A DNA stretch of 64,000 nucleotides from JADGGM01 sp035277485 (GTDB lineage: Bacteria > Gemmatimonadota > Gemmatimonadetes > Gemmatimonadales > Gemmatimonadaceae), in assembly GCA_035277485.1 (NCBI GenBank), contig DATEKK010000198.1:1-64000 (forward strand), read 5' to 3'. Positions 51,319 to 59,816 of this stretch are shown here, piece after piece. The translations under genes and the position numbers were made by a program. The stretch's first letter is position 1; each line of letters starts with the position of its first letter. The notes under the pieces are model-generated. The model made no database searches and was not told where the DNA came from. It was given only the letters and a program-made list of their open reading frames with translations.

Positions 51319-52155
51319 TCAGTCTGCGCGTGCGACGTCGCGTGCCGGCGGCTCGGTGACCAGGGCAGCCGGCGTGAAGTCGCCGCTGCGTCGGTATCGT
51401 TCGAGTAGCTCGCGCGCGACGCTGACATACGCCTGGGCGCCGGCCGATGCGACGTCATAGAGAATGATCGGCTTCCCGAAGCTGGGCGCTTCGGCGAGCC
51501 GGACATTTCGAGGGATGACGGCGTCGAACACCTTGGGTCCAAAGTATTCGCGCGCGTCGGTCGCTACCTGACGCGAGAGGTTGAGCCTCGCGTCGTACAT
51601 GGTGAGTAGGACGCCATCGATGGCCAGGTCGGCGTTCACGCCGCGCTGGATCATGTGCACCGTGTTCAGCAGCTGCGACAGTCCCTCGAGCGCGTAGTAC
51701 TCGCACTGAACAGGTATCAGGATCGCGTCGGCCGCCGCCAGCATGTTGACGGTGAGGAGACCAAGCGACGGCGGACAGTCGATGAGAATGAAGTCGTACC
51801 GCGAGCGAACCGGAGCGATCGCATCGCGCATCGACAGCTCTCGGCGCGGACTGTCGACAAGCTCGACTTCGGCGCCCGCGAGATCCGGCGTCGCCGGTGC
51901 GACGTCCAAATGCGCGAATTGAATGCTTCTGAGGATGACCTCGGCGAGCGAGCACTCACCGATGAGCGCGTTGTACACCGTCCGCGGTACGCGTTCGCCG
52001 TCGAGACCCACCCCGCTCGTCGCGTTGCCCTGCGGGTCGCCGTCAACGAGAAGCGTCCGCTGCTCCGCCACAGCCAGACTGGCCGCGAGATTGACGGCCG
52101 TGGTGGTCTTGCCCACGCCACCTTTTTGATTGGCAATCGCGATGACCCTAGCCAC
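51319..52155 (-). CDS. parA: Chromosome partitioning ATPase ParA
   Basis: 278 aa. Deviant Walker ATPase: IANQKGGVGKTTTAVNLAA (P-loop with signature Lys), DYILIDCPP-type Walker B (YDFILIDCPPSLG), and VQCEYYALEGLSQLLNTV. It segregates the origin region with ParB. It starts about 90 bp below the parS pair and 108 bp above parB. Confidence 0.96.
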   Translation of the reverse strand: MARVIAIANQKGGVGKTTTAVNLAASLAVAEQRTLLVDGDPQGNATSGVGLDGERVPRTVYNALIGECSLAEVILRSIQFAHLDVAPATPDLAGAEVELVDSPRRELSMRDAIAPVRSRYDFILIDCPPSLGLLTVNMLAAADAILIPVQCEYYALEGLSQLLNTVHMIQRGVNADLAIDGVLLTMYDARLNLSRQVATDAREYFGPKVFDAVIPRNVRLAEAPSFGKPIILYDVASAGAQAYVSVARELLERYRRSGDFTPAALVTEPPARDVARAD

Positions 52156-52242
52156 CAGTCGCTTCCGTCCATCTAAGGGTCGAAGAAAGTCTTTCGCGCG
52201 CCGCCAATATAATCAGTGATTGTCCAGCGGAAGACATCTTTC

Positions 52243-52294
52243 TGTTTCACGTGAAACGCCGACTGTACGATTGGGCAACGTTTCACGTGAAACG
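52243..52294. other. Two parS sites
   Basis: TGTTTCACGTGAAACG at 52243-52258 and CGTTTCACGTGAAACG at 52279-52294. Both keep the full core GTTTCACGTGAAAC of the bacterial parS consensus TGTTTCACGTGAAACA. They lie 36 bp apart in the parA promoter region, so ParB loading and par operon control probably meet here. Their presence places this window close to the chromosome origin. Confidence 0.97.
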
Positions 52295-52387
52295 CTCTAA
52301 ACCGCGATCACCATTCAGATGCCAAAACGGCTCGATATAGAGCCAGCTAGGCGCCAGTAAGGCGTTACCAAGGCGCCAAGCGCGCCA

Positions 52388-53104
52388 CTATTGCGCTACA
52401 TAGCGCCATTGGCCGGCGACCTCGACCGACACCGTCTCGCTGCCCGGACTGATCGGCGTCGCCGCGCCAGCCGCCAGTGACATGCGCGCGCCAAACGCGA
52501 TGGGTCGCGAACCGGACTGCGAGCTGAGGTCGACCAGATCGCCTAACCGCCCGCCCGCACCGCGCGCCATGGCCTCCGCGTCGCCCCGCGCGCGCTGCAC
52601 GGCAATGGCTAACGCAGCACGCCGCGCATCATCCTCGTGCGACGACGAAAAATCCAACGAGTTGATCGAGTTGGCGCCGTGCCCGAGCGCCGCATCGATG
52701 AGGGCGCCGAGCCGATCGATCTTCTGCACGTCTACCCGCACGGTGTTAGATACCGTGTACCCGATGATGCGCGGCGCTCTCTCGCTGTTGGTCATCGGCG
52801 CGCTTTCCGGATACACGCTGTATTCCACCGTCGAGATCTGCTGGTCGGCGATGCCTAACGACTTGAGCGCGTCAATCACCGCCCGCTGCTTTTGCGCGTT
52901 GTCCGCACTGGCCTGCGCGGCCGTCGCGGCCTTCGTCTGAACCCCAATCGACAGCGTCGCCCGATCGGGCGTGATGCGCGCCTCGCCATGTCCAGTCGCT
53001 GTGATCGTCGGACCGCGCCCGTTCATCCGGCCCGCGCCGCTCGTATCCTGTGCCCGAACGGGACACGCGATCGCAATCCCCAACATCAAGGCAACGATTC
53101 TCAT
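52388..53104 (-). CDS. Secreted SIMPL-domain (DUF541) protein
   Basis: 238 aa. Signal peptide MRIVALMLGIAIACPVRAQ, then the SIMPL fold: GPTITATGHGEARITPDRATLSIGVQTKAATAAQASADNA, LKSLGIADQQISTVEYSVYPE and GYTVSNTVRVDV. The domain occurs in periplasmic proteins linked to oxidative stress; a precise role is unknown. The preceding 95 bp toward parS (about 52311-52390) carry several GGCGCC/GCGCCA units. ATG 53104. Confidence 0.88.
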   Translation of the reverse strand: MRIVALMLGIAIACPVRAQDTSGAGRMNGRGPTITATGHGEARITPDRATLSIGVQTKAATAAQASADNAQKQRAVIDALKSLGIADQQISTVEYSVYPESAPMTNSERAPRIIGYTVSNTVRVDVQKIDRLGALIDAALGHGANSINSLDFSSSHEDDARRAALAIAVQRARGDAEAMARGAGGRLGDLVDLSSQSGSRPIAFGARMSLAAGAATPISPGSETVSVEVAGQWRYVAQ

Positions 53105-53182
53105 CGCACCCTCCAGTGATGAGCCCGGTTCACAGGCGGACGGCTATTAAGAAACAGAAAGAGAATAAATCGCGGCCGACCC

Positions 53183-55168
53183 TCAGCTCTCGCGCGCGGC
53201 GGCCGAGATGTCGCGTGCATCGCCCCGCGGCTCACGCACCACCGGACGCTTCGTCACCTCGAGCACCAGGTTCTGTAGGTCGCTCGGGCTGATGCCGGGA
53301 ATGCGCGCCGCCTGCGCCAGCGTCAACGGACGGATCCTGCCCAACTTCTGGCGCGCCTCGAACGACAACGACCGCATGTCGTCGTACACGATGTCGGCGC
53401 CTAACGCAAAGTCGCCCATGCGTTGCAGCCGCGACGCCTGCACGCGCTCCCGCTCGAAGTACCCGGCGTACTTGAGCTCCAGCTCGGCCGACGCCACCGC
53501 TTCCGGCGACAGCTCGCCGCGGATCCCCGTCGACCGCATGAGCGCGTCGAGCGAAACGCCGTGCCGCTTTGCCAATTCGGCCACTCGAACGGCATGCGCG
53601 AGCGGCGCGCTCCCCGCCGCGACGAGGAGCGCCTCCACATTCGCCGGCTCGGCGCTCGTGTCGCGGGCAAGACGCAGCGCGCGATCTTCGTGCTCCAGTC
53701 GGCGTTCGACCGCGGCGACCTCTCGCTCCGAGAACATGCCGAGCGCTATCGCCCGCGGCGAGAGGCGGCGCAGGGCGTTGTCCTGCCGCACCGTTAGGCG
53801 AAACTCGGAGCGCGACGTGAACAGGCGGTACGGCTCGTCGACACCGCGGGTCACCAGGTCGTCGATGAGAACGCCGATGTACGACGTCTCGCGGCCGAGG
53901 ACGAATGGTCCGTCGCCTCGCGCGGAAAGCGCCGCGTTGATGCCGGCCACGACACCCTGTGCCGCTGCCTCTTCGTATCCGGTCGTACCGTTGATCTGCC
54001 CGGCCAGGTACACGCCGCCGAGCGCCTTGAGCTGCAGAGCGGAGTCGAGCTGCACCGGCGGGTAATAGTCGTACTCGATCGCGTAGCCCGCGCGCGTCAT
54101 GCGTGCGTTTTCGAGACCAGGTACTGCGTGCAGGAACTGCAATTGCACGTCGACGGGCAGTGACGTCGACAAACCATTCACGTAGAGCTCGGCCGTGTCG
54201 TGTCCCTCGGGCTCGAGGAAAACCTGGTGGCGTTCGACGTCGGGAAACTTCACGATCTTGTCCTCGACACTCGGACAGTATCGGGGGCCGCGCGACGCGA
54301 TCGCTCCGCCGTACATGGCCGAGCGGTTGATGTTCTCGCCGATGATCCGCTTCACCTCGGCGCCGGCGTACGTGATCCAACACGGCAGCTGATCCGGATG
54401 TCTCGTGCCCGATTCGCTGCGACGCGATGTGGTCCAGAAGTGCGACCACGAGAAGTCGAACGCGTCGACCTCGCTGTCCTGGCGCTGCAGCCGCGAGAGG
54501 TCGACCGACCGCCCATCGACGCGCGGCGGCGTACCGGTCTTGAAACGCGCGACTTCGAGCCCGAGCTCCTCGAGCTGTTGTGCGAGATGAATGGCCGGCG
54601 CGTCGCCGGCGCGGCCGCCGGCGAGCTTGGTGTCGGTGCCGATATGGATACGACCGCGCAGGAACGTCCCTGCCGTGATGACGACGCTGCGCGCCGTGAA
54701 GCGTCGCCCCTCGAGCGTTTCGACGCCTAACGCGCGGCGCGAGTCCGCATCGATCAACAAGCGCGCGACTGTGCCTTGAATGGTGTGCAGCGTAGGCTGC
54801 TCCTCGAGCAGCGATCGAACGGCGCGCCGGTAAAGGCCCCGATCGCACTGTGCCCGCGGCGCCCACACCGCGGGACCCTTGCTGCGGTTGAGCATGCGGA
54901 ACTGCAGCATCGCGAGATCCGTCGCGCGACCCATGATGCCGCCGAGTGCATCGACTTCTCGGGCGACCGTCCCTTTTGCGATGCCGCCGATCGCGGGATT
55001 GCACGACATCTGCCCGATTGTTTCGAGCGCGGCGGTGATGAGCCCAACGTTCGCGCCGAGTCGTGCCGCGGCGACAGCGGCCTCGGTGCCGGCGTGGCCG
55101 GCGCCGACGACGATGACGTCGAGGTCCAGCTCTGCTCCCATTGTCGGAGGGGACGCGTGCGCGCTCAT
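53183..55168 (-). CDS. mnmG: tRNA uridine 5-carboxymethylaminomethyl modification enzyme MnmG (GidA)
   Basis: 661 aa. FAD-binding partner of MnmE in U34 modification. The FAD motif VIVVGAGHAGTEAAVAAARLG, CNPAIGGIAKG, ITAGTFLRGRIHIG, KTGTPPRVDG, and the C-terminal ALGGVYLAGQINGTTGYEEAAAQGVVAG are classical. mnmG next to parAB is the usual origin-proximal order, although rsmG is missing between them. Start ATG 55168 or 55141; both precede the FAD motif. Overlapping frames of 590 aa here are shadows. Confidence 0.95.
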   Translation of the reverse strand: MSAHASPPTMGAELDLDVIVVGAGHAGTEAAVAAARLGANVGLITAALETIGQMSCNPAIGGIAKGTVAREVDALGGIMGRATDLAMLQFRMLNRSKGPAVWAPRAQCDRGLYRRAVRSLLEEQPTLHTIQGTVARLLIDADSRRALGVETLEGRRFTARSVVITAGTFLRGRIHIGTDTKLAGGRAGDAPAIHLAQQLEELGLEVARFKTGTPPRVDGRSVDLSRLQRQDSEVDAFDFSWSHFWTTSRRSESGTRHPDQLPCWITYAGAEVKRIIGENINRSAMYGGAIASRGPRYCPSVEDKIVKFPDVERHQVFLEPEGHDTAELYVNGLSTSLPVDVQLQFLHAVPGLENARMTRAGYAIEYDYYPPVQLDSALQLKALGGVYLAGQINGTTGYEEAAAQGVVAGINAALSARGDGPFVLGRETSYIGVLIDDLVTRGVDEPYRLFTSRSEFRLTVRQDNALRRLSPRAIALGMFSEREVAAVERRLEHEDRALRLARDTSAEPANVEALLVAAGSAPLAHAVRVAELAKRHGVSLDALMRSTGIRGELSPEAVASAELELKYAGYFERERVQASRLQRMGDFALGADIVYDDMRSLSFEARQKLGRIRPLTLAQAARIPGISPSDLQNLVLEVTKRPVVREPRGDARDISAAARES

Positions 55169-55246
55169 GCGCGAAAAGTAATCGGCCCGTGCACCGGCGG
55201 AGCCGGTCGAGTGGACACGCTGCCTGCGTTACGACAAACTTGACGC

Positions 55247-55540
55247 ATGCCGCTCGCGCTTCCTTCAGACGCGCCCACGATGCTCATTCGCAAGGAGGCG
55301 TTCGAGCGATCCGGCTTGGTGCGCAGCGCCATCGACGAACGATTCGCCCTCACTCCCGAGGAGTTTCGCGTCGAGGGCGAGATTGTTGCCATCGGACCGC
55401 TCCACGAGGACGACGCAATCGTCGCGTTGAGCGAACAGCTCGAGGCGGCCGGCTTGGTTTACTTCGACGACTTCGTCGAGATGAGCGGCAACTGGCCGAC
55501 GTGGTTAGGCGTGTGGGTGACCGGCCGACGCCACGACTGA
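55247..55540 (+). CDS. Small conserved-looking protein of unknown function
   Basis: 97 aa, acidic. It includes KEAFERSGLVRSAIDERFALTPEEFRVEGEIVAIGPLHEDDAIVAL and ends YFDDFVEMSGNWPTWLGVWVTGR. I know of no family by sight. Codon bias is like neighbouring genes. It is divergent from mnmG (78 bp apart) and converges on a small membrane-protein gene. Confidence 0.55.
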   Translation: MPLALPSDAPTMLIRKEAFERSGLVRSAIDERFALTPEEFRVEGEIVAIGPLHEDDAIVALSEQLEAAGLVYFDDFVEMSGNWPTWLGVWVTGRRHD

Positions 55541-55547
55541 GGAAGCG

Positions 55548-55829
55548 TCAGGTTTTGACGTCGTGACGCGGCTGCTCCTGCGTTTCCGGCTGCGGCGAGA
55601 GCGCGCCGTTTCGGAGCAGGCCTTCCCAATTGCACGCATAGCACCAACTCGTGCGGAACCAGGGCATGAGCAGGTTCCACCCGCGGGACTGGATGCGAAG
55701 CGTTGGCGTGTCGCAATTCGGACAGCGATCGCCGTCCGGAAGCAGGCAGAGGAAGAAAACGGTCGCCGCGACGATGCGTAGGACCACAAACGCGATGAAG
55801 ACGATCCCAAAGACCAACGCATCCGACAT
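55548..55829 (-). CDS. Small membrane protein with a two-CxxC zinc ribbon
   Basis: 93 aa. The N-terminal helix ALVFGIVFIAFVVLRIVAATVFFLCLL spans the membrane, followed by CPNC and CYACNWEG, a zinc-ribbon pair, and a charged tail. Function unknown. ATG 55829 gives the helix directly; 55853 and 55889 are earlier in-frame ATGs. Confidence 0.6.
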   Translation of the reverse strand: MSDALVFGIVFIAFVVLRIVAATVFFLCLLPDGDRCPNCDTPTLRIQSRGWNLLMPWFRTSWCYACNWEGLLRNGALSPQPETQEQPRHDVKT

Positions 55830-55917
55830 GGGCCGCACCTCGTAATGCACCATATACGGAGTGCCGGTTGAGCGCGCAAGCGCGCGCACGCAAGGGCCCG
55901 GGCGCTGCTCGTGCCGG

Positions 55918-56451
55918 CTACGACGGCAGCTCGAGTTGCTTGGCTATCGTGGTCCAGCGCTCGACGTACGCGACGCCGTTTTCCAAGCGTTCGATCACTA
56001 CCTCAGCGTCCACGGCAATGGACGTTCCGTCGAGGCTCGCGGCGCTCGCTATCTGACGCCGCCCTTCGACGTCGAACGCAATCTCGCCTTCACGCGATCC
56101 TTCGATTGCTCGTATCACACGAGCCAGGTGTCCCTGGAGCAGATACCGCTCGTCCGGAACGTCGCGCGCCGCGCTCGGCACCGCCCAGCCAGCGATGACA
56201 CCGACCATGCCGGCGCCGCCCGCAATGGCAGCGGCTGCCGCGATGGCCACGAGAACGCCAGCATGCATTGACGTGTATTTGGCGAGCGGATAGCCGACGA
56301 TTCCGAACAGTACCGCGGCAGTACCGAGCGTCGGGAGGTTCAGGTACTTCACCCAGCGGCCACGGCGCTGCTCGCGATCGATGCCGGAGATCATGCTGAT
56401 CACGCCAAGGACCAGGCCGGCCACGAAGAACGAAAGGAAGAGTGCGCGCAT
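55918..56451 (-). CDS. NfeD-like membrane protein
   Basis: 177 aa. Three or so helices (LFLSFFVAGLVLGVISMI, TLGTAAVLFGIVGYPLAKYT, GVLVAIAAAAAIAGGAGMVGVIAGW) precede a C-terminal OB-like domain (GHLARVIRAIEGSREGEIAFDVEGRR, AVDAEVVIERLENGVAYVERW). This is the short NfeD-like layout. Such proteins are membrane-associated scaffolds, sometimes with SPFH proteins, but no SPFH gene is near. Function inferred only at family level. Confidence 0.7.
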   Translation of the reverse strand: MRALFLSFFVAGLVLGVISMISGIDREQRRGRWVKYLNLPTLGTAAVLFGIVGYPLAKYTSMHAGVLVAIAAAAAIAGGAGMVGVIAGWAVPSAARDVPDERYLLQGHLARVIRAIEGSREGEIAFDVEGRRQIASAASLDGTSIAVDAEVVIERLENGVAYVERWTTIAKQLELPS

Positions 56452-56506
56452 GTCTAGAAGCGATTAGCGGAATAACAGTGGTGCGCCAATACTGGCGCGA
56501 TGCTGC

Positions 56507-58378
56507 TCACGACGCGTTCGGCCCGAGTCCAACGAGATCCAGCAGAGCGAGAGCATTGGTGGACGTCGCGAGGCCATCGCGAAGTCGATAGTCGAAATGA
56601 AGTACGGGTGTGCCGCTCGTCCGATCGATGGAATCGGCAAACGACACGTAGCGTGCGGCACTCTGGATTGGCTCCGCGGAAGCGAGTGAGAGATCATGCG
56701 ATGTCACAGCACCGATCGCACCGGCCTGAAGAAGATGTTCGAGTACGATCCGCGCGGCAACGCGGCGCTCGGAGGAGTTGGTGCCGTGCAGCATCTCGTC
56801 GAAGAGATAGAGGACTGGTGGCTGCTCTGGGAGGTGCGTGCGCGCGCCATCGACAACGCTCTTGAGACGCCGAAGCTCCGCCATGAAGAGAGAGACGCCG
56901 TTGGCGAGTGAGTCCTCGATGCGCATGCTCGCGTACACGCGCAGGGTGTGAGATCGGTAGCGCGATGCGCATACGGGTCCACCCGCTTGCGCGAGCACGC
57001 AGTTGACGCCGATGGCGCGCAACAGTGTGCTCTTGCCCGACATGTTCGATCCGGTGACGAGGAGGAACGTTCCCGGAGGACCAAGGGTGATGTCGTTGGC
57101 GACGCGTTGGGCATCGGCAATGAGCGGGTGCGCCAGGTCCGCGGCCTCGAGGGTGACCGGGGCGTCGGCGTGAACATCGGGGAAAGTCCAACTCGGTTGA
57201 TCGTGCGCGAGTGTCGAGAGCGCAGTGAGCGCCTCGAATTCGCCGAGTGTGCCGAGCCAACCGCGTACATGCCGACCGGCGGTTCGCTTCCATGTGTCGA
57301 ATGCCACACCCACGTGGAAATCCCACAAGAACAGCCAGTCGAGCACGAAATGGAGCATTGGCGACTGGCGCACCTCGGCCCACGATGCAATGCGTTCCAC
57401 GCGCCCAAGAGCGGCCGCGGCACCGGGCGCTTCTCGGAGCGCAGCGGAAAGCGTCGCGAGACGAGGCGTGTCGAACGTGGCGCCGGCGATGACGGCGAGC
57501 ATCGCGCGGTGCCCGCCTAACGCAGTGAACGAGACGCCCGGTATCGCGCTGCTGTCGTTCGCGCTGCCTCGAGCGGCCATCCGGAACACGCGCGCGACCA
57601 CCACGATGGCTAACCACCAGGGATAGGCGAGGAGCGAAGCGGCTTGCAGGGCCATCGCGGCGATGATCATGCCGGTGAGTGTCCGGCTGGCCCATACCAA
57701 CGCGGGCCGATCGGCGAGAGTGCCTTCCGATTCGCACCAGGCGAAAAAGCGCTCGAGTGCGGCCGGATCGAGCTCCCCGACGCCGATCGCCAGAACGCCG
57801 AGATCGACGCGAACATCGTCCCGGGCTGCGAGCTCGCGAACGGCGGGTTGGCGCGCGGCGATGGTGCTCGCGGCGGGTGGCGGGTCCAAGAGCCACTCGC
57901 GCAGCGTCGGACGGCCGGGAGCAGAGGATGCAACGTCGAGCAGTTGCAGCAGACTCGATGGTCCGGTGATCGCCAGGTCAGATGCGTAGGGGTGATTCGC
58001 GGGGTCGGCGGGTGTGCGCGGCACCGGGAGCGCAGACCATTCGCGCGAGATGCGATGCAGGGCGCGTTCGTGGTACGCGCGGCGATGCTCGAGCGCCGTG
58101 TACGCCATGCGGTTCTCGCGGTGCCGTCGGACGAGCAGCGCAAATGCGGCGAGCGTGACGACGACCGCGACCAACGATACTAACGGAAGCGGCGCAGCCG
58201 GCGTCACGGCCCACGCACAGGCCAGGACGAACAGCGCGAACGCGAGCAGGCGATACCGCCCGATCCGCGTCGCCGCCGCGGCGACGAGGGCCGCTTGCCT
58301 CGCGCTCTCCTGTGCGCGCTCGCGGTGCCAGTCGGCGGGCGTCGCCCGGCGGGTATCGTTAGGCATCTCGGATGTCAT
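56507..58378 (-). CDS. Membrane-anchored MutS-like ATPase
   Basis: 623 aa. The C-terminal 220 residues are a MutS domain V: TGSNMSGKSTLLRAIGVNCVLAQAG (Walker A), ASMRIEDSLANGVSLFMAELRRLKSVV, LYLFDEMLHGTNSSER (Walker B) and VTSHDL. There is no mismatch-recognition domain. The N-terminus has two hydrophobic helices (YRLLAFALFVLACAWAV, LPLVSLVAVVVTLAAFALLV) and another pair mid-protein, so it is probably a membrane protein. This architecture is known in bacteria, but its role is unclear. ATG 58378 overlaps the YheT-like stop as ATGA. Confidence 0.85.
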   Translation of the reverse strand: MTSEMPNDTRRATPADWHRERAQESARQAALVAAAATRIGRYRLLAFALFVLACAWAVTPAAPLPLVSLVAVVVTLAAFALLVRRHRENRMAYTALEHRRAYHERALHRISREWSALPVPRTPADPANHPYASDLAITGPSSLLQLLDVASSAPGRPTLREWLLDPPPAASTIAARQPAVRELAARDDVRVDLGVLAIGVGELDPAALERFFAWCESEGTLADRPALVWASRTLTGMIIAAMALQAASLLAYPWWLAIVVVARVFRMAARGSANDSSAIPGVSFTALGGHRAMLAVIAGATFDTPRLATLSAALREAPGAAAALGRVERIASWAEVRQSPMLHFVLDWLFLWDFHVGVAFDTWKRTAGRHVRGWLGTLGEFEALTALSTLAHDQPSWTFPDVHADAPVTLEAADLAHPLIADAQRVANDITLGPPGTFLLVTGSNMSGKSTLLRAIGVNCVLAQAGGPVCASRYRSHTLRVYASMRIEDSLANGVSLFMAELRRLKSVVDGARTHLPEQPPVLYLFDEMLHGTNSSERRVAARIVLEHLLQAGAIGAVTSHDLSLASAEPIQSAARYVSFADSIDRTSGTPVLHFDYRLRDGLATSTNALALLDLVGLGPNAS

Positions 58379-59373
58379 GGGCCGGTCGTCCGGCGGCGCA
58401 GCGCATCGTCGAGAAATTCGATCGCGCGTGCTTCCGCATAGTACACGGGTCGCCATGGTGCGGTGCCCGAGATGAATCCGACGTGTCCGCCTTTGGCCAC
58501 GAACTCGACGTGCAGCGCCGAATTTGTTTTCGCGATCACGCGCACCTCGTCGAGTACCGAGGACGGCAGAAATGGATCGTCGACTGCGTTGAGCAACAGC
58601 GTCGGCACGCGCACGCGGCCGAGGAATCGGATGGAGCTCGACTGGTCGTAGTAGTCGCGCGCATCGCGAAAACCGTGGATGGGAGCCGTAACGGCATCGT
58701 CGAAGTCCCACAGCGTGCGGGCACGCGCGATGGCGGCGCGATCGAGGCGGCCGGGGAAGCGCGCGGCCTTTCCTAACGCCTTCCGTCGCAAGCTGCGCAG
58801 AAAGTACGACTCGTAGAGCTTGGAGAAGCCGCGCTGCAAGTGCATCGACCCCCGAGCGAGATCGAACGGCACAGACACAGCCGCCGCGGCGACGACCTGA
58901 GACGGCACGCACTCAGCTCGTTCGCCGAGCCATTTGAGCAGGACGTTGCCACCCAGCGAGACGCCCGTTAGCACGATCGGTTGATGCGGTTGCGCCGCGA
59001 TCAACGTGCGCACGACAAAATCGAGGTCGCCCGTTTCGCCCGAGTGATACGAGCGCAAGAGTCGGTTGGGTTCGCCGCCGCACGATCGAAAGGCGAGAAC
59101 ATCCGCGGCCCACCCGCGACCGCGTGCCGCCATGAGCAGACCGCGCGCGTAATGCGAGTTCGACGAGCCCTCGAGGCCGTGAAGAACTACCAAGCGCGGT
59201 TGTCCGTCGCGGCCGCGGATTCGATCGATGTCCAGGAAGTCGCCATCAGGCGTGTCCCACCGCTCGCGATCCGTGTCCACGCGTTGTCGCGTGCGGACCA
59301 TCTTGCCCCACAGCGTTCGGACATGGGCGCCCGGTACCCACCACGCCGCGCGATATCGAAGTGGAGTGCTCAC
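58375..59373 (-). CDS. YheT-family alpha/beta hydrolase
   Basis: 332 aa. LVVLHGLEGSSNSHYARGLL, the nucleophile elbow LTGVSLGGNVLLKWLGE (Ser), NAVDDPFLP (Asp) and GGHVGFI (His) form a complete alpha/beta-hydrolase triad of the YheT/ABHD1 type. Substrate unknown, likely an ester. GTG 59373 starts the family-like STPLRYRAAWWVPGAHVRTLWG; earlier frames overlap a divergent gene. Coupled to the MutS-like gene. Confidence 0.88.
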   Translation of the reverse strand: MSTPLRYRAAWWVPGAHVRTLWGKMVRTRQRVDTDRERWDTPDGDFLDIDRIRGRDGQPRLVVLHGLEGSSNSHYARGLLMAARGRGWAADVLAFRSCGGEPNRLLRSYHSGETGDLDFVVRTLIAAQPHQPIVLTGVSLGGNVLLKWLGERAECVPSQVVAAAAVSVPFDLARGSMHLQRGFSKLYESYFLRSLRRKALGKAARFPGRLDRAAIARARTLWDFDDAVTAPIHGFRDARDYYDQSSSIRFLGRVRVPTLLLNAVDDPFLPSSVLDEVRVIAKTNSALHVEFVAKGGHVGFISGTAPWRPVYYAEARAIEFLDDALRRRTTGP

Positions 59374-59443
59374 GCGGCTGAGCGCAACCTGGCGATCGTA
59401 TAGATTCCGTGCACGCTCAATTCTCGCTCCTCGACGGGCAGGC

Positions 59444-59794
59444 ATGGAAGTACAGATCTTCGGCACGCGCAAGTGCGCGGACACGCGAAAGGCGCAACGG
59501 TTCTTCTCGGAGCGCCGTGTGCGAACGCATTTCGTGAACCTCGCGGAGCGGCCGGCATCCCGCGGAGAGCTCACGCGTTTCGTACAACGATTCGGCGTGC
59601 CGGCATTGGTCGATACCGAATCTCGGCGTTACGCGGAGCTCGGACTCCGCGCTTCTCGGCTTTCGGACGAGCGGTGGTTGGCTCTGTTGGTGGACGAGCC
59701 ACAGTTGTTACGCACACCACTGGTTCGGTTTCAGCAACGGCTGACGGTAGGTCTCGCGGAATCCGAGTGGGCATCGTGGCTCGCCGCATCGTAA
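59444..59794 (+). CDS. ArsC/Spx-family thioredoxin-fold protein
   Basis: 116 aa, typical length. MEVQIFGTRKCADTRKAQRFF matches the ArsC/Spx start with a single redox Cys followed by x-x-Thr-Arg-Lys-Ala; VNLAERPASRGELTRFVQRFG and LLRTPLVRF follow, the latter like the family's RPI/RTPL strand. It could be an arsenate-reductase-like or YffB-type protein. The Spx transcription role belongs to Firmicutes. It is divergent from the hydrolase gene. Confidence 0.82.
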   Translation: MEVQIFGTRKCADTRKAQRFFSERRVRTHFVNLAERPASRGELTRFVQRFGVPALVDTESRRYAELGLRASRLSDERWLALLVDEPQLLRTPLVRFQQRLTVGLAESEWASWLAAS

Positions 59795-59816
59795 TCGACA
59801 ACCGTTCGCGCTCGGC

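Noticed and set aside
53232..55004. 590-codon second minus-strand frame
   Set aside because: Shifted frame inside mnmG; Arg-rich product typical of GC-rich shadow frames.
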